From Shimia haliotis (lineage in GTDB: Bacteria > Pseudomonadota > Alphaproteobacteria > Rhodobacterales > Rhodobacteraceae): 64,000 nucleotides of DNA. The notes beneath the pieces were generated by a model. It worked only from the letters and a program-made list of their open reading frames with translations. It was not told the DNA's origin and ran no database searches. This document shows positions 43,374-52,101 of this stretch, in pieces. The stretch's first letter is position 1, and every line of letters begins with the position of its first letter. The translations under genes and the position numbers were made by a program. The stretch spans positions 1 to 64,000 of the forward strand of contig NZ_FOSZ01000003.1 of NCBI RefSeq assembly GCF_900114415.1, in the 5' to 3' direction.

Positions 43374-43530
43374 CACTCGTCTCCTACTCGTTCGAGAAAA
43401 TTCTGCCATGACTTGACCGTTCGGGCAAAAAATTTGGGCGCAGGAGACCTCTCCCGCGCCCAAATTCACATGAATGTGTCTCATAAACCGCAGCAGCCAT
43501 GCGACCGACGGAATACCGACGTCACACCGC

Positions 43531-44919
43531 CTACTTATAAAGACCCTCGGCTTTGATCTGGTCATATGTCTTATCCAAAGCCATGGTCGCCCGTTCGATC
43601 AGGGTGTCGATCTCCTCCGGCTTGATCACCAGCGGTGGGGAAATCACCATCCGGTCGCCCACGTGACGCATCACAAGCCCGCTACCAAAGCAGTGCTCGC
43701 GGCATTTATAGCCGACGGTGCCTTTTTCTGCGGCAAAGGGTGCGCGGCTTTCCTTGTTGGGCGTCAGGGCGATAGAGCCCATCATGCCAACGATCTTGGC
43801 CTCGCCAACAAGCGGATGGTCCGCAAGAGCTTCCCATTTTTGCTTGAGGTAAGGGGCGGTTTTCTCACGCACGGTTTCGACCACACGCTCTTCTTCCATG
43901 ATCCGCAGATTTTCCAAAGCCACAGCGGAACACACCGGATGGCCCGAATAGGTGTAGCCGTGGTTGAACTCGGTGGCGTTCACCACTTTGGCAATTTTGT
44001 CCGACACAATAGATCCGCCGATGGGCGCATAGCCGGAGCTCAGCCCCTTTGCGATGGTCATGATGTCAGGACGGATGCCCACAGTTTCAGACCCGAACCA
44101 ATTGCCCGTACGCCCAAAGCCGCAAATCACTTCGTCCGCGATCAAAAGGATGCCGTATTTGTCACAAATTCGTTGAATTTCAGGCCAGTAGCTCTCTGGT
44201 GGAATGATCACACCCCCGGCACCTTGAATGGGCTCGCCGATAAAGGCTGCGATACGGTCTTCGCCATAGGACTGGATGGTTTCTTCCAGTTCCCGAGCCC
44301 GCATCAGCCCAAACTCTTCGGGGCTCATGTCACCGCCTTCAGACCACCAATCTGGCTGCCCAATATGGTGCTTGTCTGGCAAAGGTAGCCCGCCTTGCTG
44401 GTGCATCGGAACCATGCCGCCAAGGCTCGCTCCGCCAAGGGTCGATCCGTGGTAGGCGTTTTGACGGGAAATGATAATGGATTTCTCGGGCTTGCCCATC
44501 GCCGACCAATAGTGACGCACCAGTCGGATGTTGGTGTCGTTCGCCTCGGAGCCGGAACCAGCATAAAACACAGTGTTCAGCCCTTCAGGGGCCAATTGAG
44601 CCAGTTTGGCGGACAACGCGATGACCGGCACGTGTGTGGTCATGAAAAACGTATTGTAATATGGCAGCTCACGCATTTGACGCGCGGCGGCTTCGGCCAA
44701 TTCTTCGCGCCCGTACCCGATGTTCACGCACCACAAGCCCGCCATTCCATCAAGGATGTCGTGACCTTCGCTGTCAGTCAATGTGACGCCGTTTGCGCGT
44801 GTGATCACACGGGCGCCACGTTGGGCCAACTCGTCTTGCGTGGTGAATGGATGCATATGGTGCGCGGCATCCAACGCCTGCAACTCTTCTGTTGGCATGT
44901 GATTCGTAATCATGCTCAT
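43531..44919 (-). CDS. class III aminotransferase, probable putrescine-pyruvate transaminase
   Basis: The 462-aa PLP enzyme belongs to the omega-amino-acid/polyamine transaminase group (SpuC-like). Key sites are the phosphate-binding GSGSEAND, the aromatic/His region NAYHGSTLGG, Asp in IADEVICGFGRTG, the Schiff-base Lys in IAKGLSSGYAPIGG, and the Thr/Tyr segment HGYTYSGHPV. The ATG at 44919 has AGAGGG upstream. The divergent polyamine transporter and GntR regulator beyond it argue for putrescine or a related diamine as substrate, giving gamma-aminobutyraldehyde. A promoter with an internal operator candidate lies upstream. Confidence 0.87.
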   Translation of the reverse strand: MSMITNHMPTEELQALDAAHHMHPFTTQDELAQRGARVITRANGVTLTDSEGHDILDGMAGLWCVNIGYGREELAEAAARQMRELPYYNTFFMTTHVPVIALSAKLAQLAPEGLNTVFYAGSGSEANDTNIRLVRHYWSAMGKPEKSIIISRQNAYHGSTLGGASLGGMVPMHQQGGLPLPDKHHIGQPDWWSEGGDMSPEEFGLMRARELEETIQSYGEDRIAAFIGEPIQGAGGVIIPPESYWPEIQRICDKYGILLIADEVICGFGRTGNWFGSETVGIRPDIMTIAKGLSSGYAPIGGSIVSDKIAKVVNATEFNHGYTYSGHPVCSAVALENLRIMEEERVVETVREKTAPYLKQKWEALADHPLVGEAKIVGMMGSIALTPNKESRAPFAAEKGTVGYKCREHCFGSGLVMRHVGDRMVISPPLVIKPEEIDTLIERATMALDKTYDQIKAEGLYK

Positions 44920-44991
44920 CGACTTTACCCTCTCAAGAAATCGCCCTTTTTGGCCCCTCCCCTTTCCTAGGGCAGACCAAGCGTCAGGCAT

Positions 44992-45019
44992 AGAATATGA
45001 TCAAATTATTTTGAGTCAA
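44992..45019 (-). promoter_or_regulatory. aminotransferase promoter with embedded operator candidate
   Basis: Toward the aminotransferase, TTGACT (45014-45019 complement) and TATTCT (44992-44997 complement) are separated by 16 bp. The spacer contains an imperfect palindrome (TGATCAAA, TTAT, TTTGAGTCA on the plus strand). The 11-mer TGATCAAATTA at 44998-45008 recurs at 45814-45824. The site overlaps the 3' end of the GntR gene. A repressor bound here would block RNA polymerase. Confidence 0.55.
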
Positions 45020-45728
45020 TCGCTTCGGCAAAAGGCTCTGCGCTATTTAGAGCCTCGAGAAGCTGCTCCATGCCTTGAACCACATCCATGCGGATCGCTT
45101 CCGCAGCAGCTTCAGCGTCGCCCTGACTCAATGCGTCGATAGCGGTTTTATGGTTGTCCGGCAGGTTCTGGGTGCCCATCCGTCCGCAAACTACTCTCAT
45201 CGCAGGGCCAAAACGAAGCCATACCCCTCCTGCCACCTCAGACAGAATCGGGGCATTCGCAACAGCATATAGCTTCATGTGAAAGGCGTGATTCTGTTGC
45301 AAGTATGCGGCGACATCACCGCGGGTGATTGCTTCATCCAGCGTCGAATCAATGCGCCGTAGAGCCGTTATGTCGGCTTCATCTGCTCTTTCGGCCGCGC
45401 GCGCAGCCAATTGAGGTTCAAGCGTTTCCCTTAGGAAAATGAGCTCCTCGATGGATTCAATGGTCGGCATTGGTACAAGCACTCTTCGGTTCCCCTGAAA
45501 GACGAGCGCGCCCTCGGACGTTAGCCTTCGAATGGCCTCCCGAATCGGAGTCATTCCCGCACCGGTGCGTTCTACAAGCCCTTGAATCGTCACTGGTTGC
45601 CCCGGAGCGAGCTCGCCAAACAGCACTGCTTCTCGCAGTTGGTGATATACCTTTTGATGCGCCGGAGCCCGAGGGGGAAGCGTTGCCGTTTTCGGGCTCA
45701 TTTGATCTTGTGGCAAGTTGCCTTCCAT
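45006..45728 (-). CDS. GntR-family regulator (FadR/FCD subgroup)
   Basis: The 240-aa regulator has an N-terminal winged helix (HQKVYHQLREAVLFGELAPGQ, then LVERTGAGMTPIREAIRRLTSEGAL) and a helical FCD effector domain with metal/ligand-type residues (LRETLEP, QNHAFHMKLYAVANAPIL). It lies between the aminotransferase gene and the divergent potF operon. The 11-mer at both flanking promoters makes it the likely regulator of putrescine uptake and breakdown, with a polyamine or an intermediate as effector. That role is inferred. Confidence 0.88.
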   Translation of the reverse strand: MEGNLPQDQMSPKTATLPPRAPAHQKVYHQLREAVLFGELAPGQPVTIQGLVERTGAGMTPIREAIRRLTSEGALVFQGNRRVLVPMPTIESIEELIFLRETLEPQLAARAAERADEADITALRRIDSTLDEAITRGDVAAYLQQNHAFHMKLYAVANAPILSEVAGGVWLRFGPAMRVVCGRMGTQNLPDNHKTAIDALSQGDAEAAAEAIRMDVVQGMEQLLEALNSAEPFAEAIDSK

Positions 45729-45813
45729 TTGTGCGTCCCGTTCGTTTTTGTTGCGGGTTAAAATCAGATTTTGGGATCAATATGCACAACTATGTTGCCA
45801 TATCAAAAAAACT

Positions 45814-45824
45814 TGATCAAATTA
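45814..45824. promoter_or_regulatory. second copy of the putative GntR operator word
   Basis: TGATCAAATTA, identical to the word at 44998-45008, lies in the intergenic region between the divergent GntR gene and potF. Its first part is inside the perfect palindrome TTGATCAA. From here a regulator could control both potFGHI and its own gene. Confidence 0.5.
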
Positions 45825-45876
45825 ATCTTGCAAGAACACAACCGGGACAGAGAGCCCGGCACAACGGGAGATCACC

Positions 45877-46962
45877 ATGAAGAAAACTCTGCTGACACTC
45901 ACGGCTGGTGTTGCGCTGAGCGCGATGGCCGCATCTGCAGAAGAAGTGCGCGTGTACAACTGGTCCGATTATATCGACGAAGACCTGCTGTCCAAATTTG
46001 AAGAAGAGACTGGCATCAAGCTGATCTATGACGTCTTTGACTCCAACGACGTTTTGGAAACCAAAATGCTCGCCGGTAAGTCGGGCTATGATGTTGTTGT
46101 TCCGTCGGGCACGTTCCTGCAACGTCAAATCTCTGCCGGTGCTTTCCAGAAACTGGACAAGTCCAAGCTGACCAATGCGGGTAACATGTGGGACGTAATC
46201 GAAGCGCGGACCAACAAATATGACCCCGACAATGCGTATTCCATAAACTATATGTGGGGCACCACGGGTCTGGGCGTCAACACAGGTCAGGTTGCCGACA
46301 TTTTGGGCGAAGATGCTCCGATCAACTCACTTGCGCTGATCTTTGATCCGGCAAATGCTGAGAAATTGCAGGCATGTGGCATTCACATGCTGGACGCAGC
46401 AGATGAAATGATCCCCGCTGCGCTGGCATATCTCGGTCTCAACCCCGACAGCCACGACGTAAAAGACATTGCCAAGGCTGAAGAAGTGCTGACGGCGATT
46501 TCGCCCTATGTTCAAAAATTCCATAGCTCCGAATACATCAACGGTCTGGCAAACGGCGATATCTGTGTGGCGCTCGGTTGGTCCGGAGATGTTCTTCAGG
46601 CTCGCGATCGCGCCTGGGAAGCAGAGAATGGTGTGGAACTCGCGTATAATGCGCCGGTCGAGGGTGCGATGATGTGGTTTGACCAGATGGCCATTCCGGT
46701 TGATGCGCCGAACCCTGATGCTGCGCATAAGTTCCTGAACTTTATCATGGATGCAGAGAACATGGCGGCGGCGTCGAACTATGTTTACTACGCCAACGGG
46801 AACAAGGCTTCCCAGCCGATGCTCGAAGAGGACGTGATTGGGGATCCCGCGATTTACCCGGACGAGGCGACTTTGGAAAACCTCTATACTACAACGCCTT
46901 ACCCACCAAAAACCCAGCGTACCGTGACCCGTACCTGGACCAAGATCAAATCGGGCACCTAA
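45877..46962 (+). CDS. potF: putrescine/polyamine ABC transporter substrate-binding protein
   Basis: This periplasmic binding protein delivers polyamines to the permease. The 361-aa product has a signal peptide (residues 1-21, ending ASAEE), then the PotD/PotF pattern EEVRVYNWSDYIDEDLLSKFEEETG, KSGYDVVVPSGTFL, YSINYMWGTTGLGVN, and GAMMWFDQMAIPVDAPNPDAAHKFLNF. GGGAG lies upstream of the ATG. It is the first gene of a five-gene operon. The binding-residue details that separate putrescine from spermidine were not checked. Confidence 0.92.
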   Translation: MKKTLLTLTAGVALSAMAASAEEVRVYNWSDYIDEDLLSKFEEETGIKLIYDVFDSNDVLETKMLAGKSGYDVVVPSGTFLQRQISAGAFQKLDKSKLTNAGNMWDVIEARTNKYDPDNAYSINYMWGTTGLGVNTGQVADILGEDAPINSLALIFDPANAEKLQACGIHMLDAADEMIPAALAYLGLNPDSHDVKDIAKAEEVLTAISPYVQKFHSSEYINGLANGDICVALGWSGDVLQARDRAWEAENGVELAYNAPVEGAMMWFDQMAIPVDAPNPDAAHKFLNFIMDAENMAAASNYVYYANGNKASQPMLEEDVIGDPAIYPDEATLENLYTTTPYPPKTQRTVTRTWTKIKSGT

Positions 46963-46977
46963 GCCCTAAGATCCTAG

Positions 46978-47003
46978 AAACCCGTGCCAAATGGCGCGGG
47001 TTT
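46978..47003 (+). terminator. intercistronic stem-loop between potF and potG
   Basis: An 11-bp stem (AAACCCGTGCC / GGCGCGGGTTT, one G-T pair) with an AAAT loop follows potF, and no long U-run follows it. Such hairpins typically protect the upstream message and lower downstream expression, keeping the binding protein in excess over the permease. Confidence 0.65.
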
Positions 47004-47041
47004 CCCACTCATATCTCTGACCAGCTCCGGAGGCCGATACC

Positions 47042-48166
47042 ATGGCGCTCGACGTGTTTGCCCCTTGGGATGATCCTGACGCAAAACCGCTTATCCAGTT
47101 CAAAAATGTCACCAAGCGTTTCGGTGATTTCACCGCGATTGATGATCTGACGGTGGACATTTTTGAAAAGGAATTTTTCGCGCTGCTTGGCCCGTCGGGC
47201 TGTGGCAAAACCACGATGATGCGCATGCTGGCAGGGTTTGAAACGCCTTCTGACGGCACGATTTTGCTGTCGGGTCAGGACATGGCACCTGTTCCGCCGA
47301 ACCAGCGTGCGGTGAATATGATGTTCCAATCTTACGCGCTTTTTCCGCATTTGTCGGTTTGGGAAAATATCGCCTTTGGCTTGAGGCGAGACAAGATGCC
47401 CAAGGACGAGATGGGCGCACGCGTCGATGAGATGCTTCGCCTGACGCGCCTTGAAAAATTCGCCCGCCGCAAACCACATCAGATTTCCGGCGGTCAACGG
47501 CAACGTGTGGCACTGGCGCGGTCTCTTGCCAAGGCACCAAAGCTGCTGCTGTTGGATGAACCGCTTGGTGCCTTGGACAAAAAGCTGCGCCAGGAAACGC
47601 AGTTTGAACTGATGGACATTCAGGAGAGCACTGGCACCACCTTTGTGATCGTGACCCACGATCAGGAAGAAGCGATGACCGTCGCCAGTCGCGTCGCGGT
47701 GATGGACCACGGTAAAATCGTGCAGGTCGCCACACCTGACGCAATCTATGAAGCGCCGAATTCGACTTATGTTGCCGACTTTATCGGTGACGTGAATATG
47801 ATTACGGGCACAGTGCGCGCAGAGGGCGCACAACTGCGGATGACATGGGCCGAAGGACAGCCTGAGATTGTGGGCGAAACTTCCAAAACGTTTGGTAAGG
47901 ACCAGTCCGTGCATTTTGCCATTCGCCCGGAAAAAGTCTCTATCTCGGCGGAAAAGCCCGTTGATGCCGCCAATGCGGTACAGGGGCAGGTGCTTGACAT
48001 TGCCTACCTCGGGAACATCTCCACATATCACGTGCAACTTCCCGGTGGGCAGGTCATCAAAGCCCAGACCGCGAACAACCGCCGCATCTCGCGTCGTAGT
48101 TTCACGTGGGAAGATTCCGTTTGGCTGAGCTGGACCGCCACTGCCGGCGTGTTTCTGGAGCAATAG
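47042..48166 (+). CDS. potG: polyamine ABC transporter ATP-binding protein
   Basis: This is the cytoplasmic ATPase of the importer. The 374-aa product has Walker A GPSGCGKTT, Q-loop MMFQSYALFPHLSV, signature ISGGQRQRVALARSL, Walker B LLLLDEPLGALD, H-loop VIVTHDQEEAM, and a C-terminal TOBE domain (AIRPEKVSI, LDIAYLGNISTYHVQL). GGAGG is at good distance from the ATG. It is followed 3 nt later by the first permease gene. Confidence 0.94.
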   Translation: MALDVFAPWDDPDAKPLIQFKNVTKRFGDFTAIDDLTVDIFEKEFFALLGPSGCGKTTMMRMLAGFETPSDGTILLSGQDMAPVPPNQRAVNMMFQSYALFPHLSVWENIAFGLRRDKMPKDEMGARVDEMLRLTRLEKFARRKPHQISGGQRQRVALARSLAKAPKLLLLDEPLGALDKKLRQETQFELMDIQESTGTTFVIVTHDQEEAMTVASRVAVMDHGKIVQVATPDAIYEAPNSTYVADFIGDVNMITGTVRAEGAQLRMTWAEGQPEIVGETSKTFGKDQSVHFAIRPEKVSISAEKPVDAANAVQGQVLDIAYLGNISTYHVQLPGGQVIKAQTANNRRISRRSFTWEDSVWLSWTATAGVFLEQ

Positions 48167-48169
48167 CAG

Positions 48170-49060
48170 ATGCGCCGTATTGCCCTCATATTGGTTCCGT
48201 ATCTTTGGCTTCTGGCGCTGTTTCTGGTGCCCTTTGCCATTGTCCTCAAGATTTCGCTGTCCGACCTTGCAATGTCGATCCCTCCCTATACTCCGCAACT
48301 TGATCTTGCGGCGGGATGGGAAGGCATCAAGGCCTTTTTCAGCCAGCTTGATTTAGAAAATTATATCTGGCTGACGCAGGATGAACTCTATTGGAAAGCG
48401 TATCTCTCCAGCTTGAAAATCTCGCTGATTGCGACGGCATTGACGCTTTTGGTGGGGTATCCCATGGCCTACGGCATGGCGCGCGCGCCCGAAGAATGGC
48501 GCCCGATGCTTTTGATGCTGGTGATCCTGCCATTCTGGACCAGTTTTCTGATACGCGTCTATGCTTGGATGGGCATTCTGGCCAAAGAAGGCGTGTTGAA
48601 CCAATTCCTGATGTGGCTTGGCGTTGTGTCCGAACCGCTGGTGATCCTAAATACCAATATCGCCGTCTACATCGGCATCGTTTACACTTACTTGCCGTTC
48701 ATGATCCTGCCGATCTATGCCTCACTTGACCGTATGGACAACAGCCTTTTGGAAGCTGCCGAAGACCTTGGCTGTTCTCGGTTCTCGGCCTTTTGGCTCA
48801 TCACTGCACCGCTTTCCAAGCAGGGCGTGATCGCAGGGTGTTTCCTTGTGTTCATCCCTGTGATCGGCGAATTCGTGATCCCGTCGCTTCTGGGTGGGTC
48901 CAAAACCCTGATGATCGGTAAAGTCCTTTGGGACGAATTCTTCTCCAACCGCGATTGGCCCGTTGCCAGCGCCGTAGCCGTAGTGCTGCTGCTGATTCTG
49001 ATCATTCCGATCATTCTCTTCCAGCGTAACGAGCAAAAACAGCGGGAGGCGGAAGGATGA
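48170..49060 (+). CDS. potH: polyamine ABC transporter permease, PotH/PotB type
   Basis: The 296-aa inner-membrane permease has about six hydrophobic segments and the EAA loop that contacts the ATPase (LLEAAEDLGCSRFSAFWLITAPLSKQGVIAG). The PotB/PotH feature PFWTSFLIRVYAWMGIL is present. It begins 3 nt after potG and overlaps the second permease gene by ATGA. Confidence 0.93.
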   Translation: MRRIALILVPYLWLLALFLVPFAIVLKISLSDLAMSIPPYTPQLDLAAGWEGIKAFFSQLDLENYIWLTQDELYWKAYLSSLKISLIATALTLLVGYPMAYGMARAPEEWRPMLLMLVILPFWTSFLIRVYAWMGILAKEGVLNQFLMWLGVVSEPLVILNTNIAVYIGIVYTYLPFMILPIYASLDRMDNSLLEAAEDLGCSRFSAFWLITAPLSKQGVIAGCFLVFIPVIGEFVIPSLLGGSKTLMIGKVLWDEFFSNRDWPVASAVAVVLLLILIIPIILFQRNEQKQREAEG

Positions 49061-49875
49061 GACGGTTCAGCTGGTTCAATGCAACGGCCCTTACGCTTGG
49101 CTTTGCCTTTCTTTATGTGCCGATGATCATCCTGATCGTGTACAGTTTCAACAAATCCAAACTGGTTACGGTCTGGGCGGGGTTCTCGACAAAATGGTAC
49201 GGCGAATTGCTGTCCAATCAGGCGATGCTTGATGCGGCGTGGGTTACGCTCAAAGTGGCTGTGATCAGTTCCTCGATCGCCACCATTCTGGGGACAATGG
49301 CGGCCTATGTGATGGTGCGCGCAGGACGTTTCCACGGCCGAACACTGTTTTCCGGCATGATCTATGCACCGCTTGTGATGCCAGAAGTTATCACCGGTTT
49401 GTCGCTGCTTTTGCTGTTCATCGGCCTGAACGTAGACCGTGGAGTTGGCACGATTGTGTTGGCCCACACCACGTTTGCAATGTGCTATGTTTCTGTTGTG
49501 GTTAGTTCGCGCCTTGTCAGTTTCGATCAATCCCTTGAAGAGGCCGCGCTTGACCTTGGGTGTTCACCCTTTCAGGCTTTTCGCCTGGTGACACTTCCGA
49601 TCATCGCACCAGCGGTGATTTCGGGGTGGCTTCTGGCGTTCACATTGTCGCTGGATGACTTGGTGATTGCATCCTTCACATCTGGTCCCGCCGCCACCAC
49701 CTTGCCGATGAAAATCTGGAGCTCGGTGCGGCTTGGCGTCAGTCCGGAAATCAATGCGCTCTCGACGATTATGATTGCGCTGGTGACGGTTGGTGTCATC
49801 ACCGCATCCCTGATCACCAAACAACAGGCCGTGCGCCAGAGACGGGAAGAGCAGGCCGCAGATCGCGTGTCATGA
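49057..49875 (+). CDS. potI: polyamine ABC transporter permease, PotI/PotC type
   Basis: The 272-aa second permease has about six membrane helices with PMIILIVYSFNKSK near the start and the EAA loop LEEAALDLGCSPFQAFRLVTLPIIAPAVISG. It overlaps potH and the following FAD oxidase gene by 4 nt each, which indicates tight translational coupling of transport and catabolism. Confidence 0.93.
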   Translation: MRRFSWFNATALTLGFAFLYVPMIILIVYSFNKSKLVTVWAGFSTKWYGELLSNQAMLDAAWVTLKVAVISSSIATILGTMAAYVMVRAGRFHGRTLFSGMIYAPLVMPEVITGLSLLLLFIGLNVDRGVGTIVLAHTTFAMCYVSVVVSSRLVSFDQSLEEAALDLGCSPFQAFRLVTLPIIAPAVISGWLLAFTLSLDDLVIASFTSGPAATTLPMKIWSSVRLGVSPEINALSTIMIALVTVGVITASLITKQQAVRQRREEQAADRVS

Positions 49876-51197
49876 AGCGCATCTGCGATCCCTTTTCCTA
49901 TGGCGACGGCCCCGTTGCCCAAAGCTTCTGGGCGGACACTGTACCATTGCCCACACGCACTTCTCTGCACGGCGAAGAGCGCGCTGAGGTTGCTATTATC
50001 GGGGCCGGTGTCACCGGCTTGAACACGGCTTTGCGTCTTTCGCGGGCTGGTGTGTCGGTGGTTGTTCTGGACGCAAAACAGGTTGGATGGGGCGCGTCGG
50101 GCCGCAATGGCGGTTTCTGCTGCCTGGGCGGCGCGATGATGGGTGAAGGGCGGATGTCCAAAACCTTTGGCCAGGCCGCCACCCGCGATTTTTACATGAC
50201 GGAAAAGGCGGCGGTCGACTTTGTTGATCAAATCATCGTCGATGCCGGTTGGGACGTGGATCGCCACAGCGATGGCGAAACCATCCTCGCTCACAAACCC
50301 GCCGCCATGGCGAGGCTCACTGAAGAAGCCGCCCACATCGATTCTCTTTTTGGGACAAGTTCAACGGTCGTTCCTAAGGATGCATTGCGGCAGAATGGGT
50401 TTGGTGGCGCGTTTCACGGCGCAGTCACCCTGCCAGTGGGATTTGCCCTAAATCCCCGCAAGTTTGTGGGCTCTTTGGCGGGGGCCGCAGAGGCGACGGG
50501 GGCCAGGATTTATTGTGATTCCCCGGTTCTGCGGGCCACCCGCGACGGCGCGCATTGGGTTTTGGCTTCGCCCAACGGACAGGTGCGTGCCAACAAACTG
50601 GTCATTGCCACCAATGGATATTCTTCCGAGCAAATTCCGGTTTGGATGGCGGGGCGCTTTTTGCCGGCACAGTCCAGTATCATCGTCACCCGTCCACTCT
50701 CTCAAGAAGAGCAGTCAGCCCAAGGCTGGACTTCATCTCAAATGGCGTATGACAGCCGCAAATTGATTCACTATTTCCGTCTGATGCCGGACGGTCGTTT
50801 TCTTTTTGGGATGCGTGGCGGCATCTCCACCACTGAATCGGTTCACAACAGCACGCGCGAAAAAATCCGCGCGCATTTTGAACGGTTGTTTCCAAAGTGG
50901 CGCCATGTCGAAACCCCGTGGTTTCACACTGGATTTGTCTGTCTCTCACGGGACCTGACGCCGTTTGCAGGGGCGGTGCCCAACGAAGACAATCTCTACG
51001 CAGCCTTTGCCTATCACGGCAACGGCGTCGCAATGGGCAGCTACGCCGGGGCCCTGCTTGCCAATGATATTTTGGGTCGTTCCGACCTGCCGCATCCTGA
51101 CATCTTGCGTGCGGCGCCCAAGCGCTTCCCACTTGGGCAGTTCCGGCGCTTGTTGATGTATCCGGCCTATGTCGGGTTTGAGGTCTTTGATCTTTGA
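49872..51197 (+). CDS. FAD-dependent amine oxidase (PuuB/DAO family)
   Basis: The 441-aa flavoprotein belongs to the D-amino-acid-oxidase-like group containing gamma-glutamylputrescine oxidase. The dinucleotide-binding motif EVAIIGAGVTGLNTALRLSRAGVSVVVLDA is at about residues 36-65, followed by GWGASGRNGGFC, and the C-terminal AFAYHGNGVAMGSYAGALLA completes the FAD site. Its place at the end of potFGHI argues for oxidation of a putrescine derivative. No gamma-glutamylputrescine synthetase (PuuA) gene is in the window, so the true substrate is open. It overlaps the convergent phosphotransferase gene by 31 nt. Confidence 0.88.
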   Translation: MKRICDPFSYGDGPVAQSFWADTVPLPTRTSLHGEERAEVAIIGAGVTGLNTALRLSRAGVSVVVLDAKQVGWGASGRNGGFCCLGGAMMGEGRMSKTFGQAATRDFYMTEKAAVDFVDQIIVDAGWDVDRHSDGETILAHKPAAMARLTEEAAHIDSLFGTSSTVVPKDALRQNGFGGAFHGAVTLPVGFALNPRKFVGSLAGAAEATGARIYCDSPVLRATRDGAHWVLASPNGQVRANKLVIATNGYSSEQIPVWMAGRFLPAQSSIIVTRPLSQEEQSAQGWTSSQMAYDSRKLIHYFRLMPDGRFLFGMRGGISTTESVHNSTREKIRAHFERLFPKWRHVETPWFHTGFVCLSRDLTPFAGAVPNEDNLYAAFAYHGNGVAMGSYAGALLANDILGRSDLPHPDILRAAPKRFPLGQFRRLLMYPAYVGFEVFDL

Positions 51198-52039
51198 AGT
51201 GCCTCGAGCTCAAGGGCCAAGCCCTGAGCATAGTCAGGCCGTCCGTTTTGCATTTGCCACAGACAGTAGGCCGCCATGCGCCAGTGGTAAAAAGGTGCAA
51301 GAAATTCATAGCGTGCCCTGACTTTTGACGCGCCGTAGGCGGAAAAGAACGCTTCTACTTCAGAGCTAGTCAACGTGTCCCCACGATAGAGAAGCTGCAT
51401 GGCCGGAGACAAAAAGATTGCAATGTCCTCGCATGGGTCGCCAGTTGCCGGACATTGCCAGTCAATCAGGTGCAATCCTGTGTCGTTGCGTATCAAATTT
51501 CCAGGCACGATGTCGGAATGCAGCAGAATTTTTTCACCGCTTTTGCCAACATTCCCTGCGGGTTCAACCGCAAAGATGAGATCGCTTTCGGCACAATTGG
51601 ACAGGATTTTGGCGGTCTGTTCATGCAATTCTTGTGACCCATCCGGTGCATGGCGCAACCCTTCGGGGCAGGGCATCGCGTGCAGGGCTGCCATCAGTTG
51701 TGCAACTTCGGCAACGCCGCTTTGCCAAGTGGTTCCCGGTATATGGTCATAAAAATTGCAAGTGCCTGCATCCGTGATCATCTGGGCACGAAAGACCGGA
51801 GACTGCATCGATGGTGACAGAGATTTCAGCAGCTGCGCCTCGGCCCTGGGATCATTCGGAAACAAAGGGTTTCGCGCGGGGCCGCTATAGAGTTTGGCAA
51901 CAAACACTTCCCCATCGCAGGCGCCTTTCCACGCGGCATTGGTCCGCCCACCGAAAAGCGTAGACCAAGCAATCTCGCCGGTCAGCTTCAAGGCCGTTCG
52001 CGCGGCCTGAACAACAGGTATTGGTGGATCGGGGGGCAA
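51167..52039 (-). CDS. APH/choline-kinase-like phosphotransferase
   Basis: The 290-aa protein has the aminoglycoside-phosphotransferase kinase fold: FGGRTNAAWKG near the start (nucleotide loop), the Lys strand VFVAKLY, the catalytic loop LLHSDIVPGNLIRN (Asp and Asn), and the metal-binding Asp in LIDWQCPATGDPCEDIA. Such enzymes phosphorylate choline, amino alcohols or sugars. The start is unusual: the first conventional option is a TTG at 52039, but AAGGAG sits 7 nt before an in-frame CTG at 52046-52048, which may be the real initiator. No ATG is available in a sensible place. Confidence 0.82.
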   Translation of the reverse strand: MPPDPPIPVVQAARTALKLTGEIAWSTLFGGRTNAAWKGACDGEVFVAKLYSGPARNPLFPNDPRAEAQLLKSLSPSMQSPVFRAQMITDAGTCNFYDHIPGTTWQSGVAEVAQLMAALHAMPCPEGLRHAPDGSQELHEQTAKILSNCAESDLIFAVEPAGNVGKSGEKILLHSDIVPGNLIRNDTGLHLIDWQCPATGDPCEDIAIFLSPAMQLLYRGDTLTSSEVEAFFSAYGASKVRARYEFLAPFYHWRMAAYCLWQMQNGRPDYAQGLALELEALQRSKTSNPT

Positions 52040-52048
52040 CGAAGTCAG

Positions 52049-52099
52049 CGCGGCGCTCCTTGATGAAAGCGCCGCGAAGCTAGTTTAGGCGGGCCGCCT
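52049..52099 (-). terminator. hairpins between flgD and the phosphotransferase gene
   Basis: Two perfect stems lie between flgD and the next minus-strand gene: AGGCGG-G-CCGCCT (52087-52099), directly after the flgD stop, and a 9-bp stem CGCGGCGCT / AGCGCCGCG (52049-52076). The first probably ends the fliK-flgD transcript. The second would fold over the ribosome-binding site of the phosphotransferase gene and could limit its translation. Confidence 0.5.
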
Positions 52100-52101
52100 T
52101 A

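Noticed and set aside
47009-48298. 429-aa reverse frame opposite potG
   Set aside because: His/Arg-rich shadow of the ABC ATPase gene; no start signal or family.
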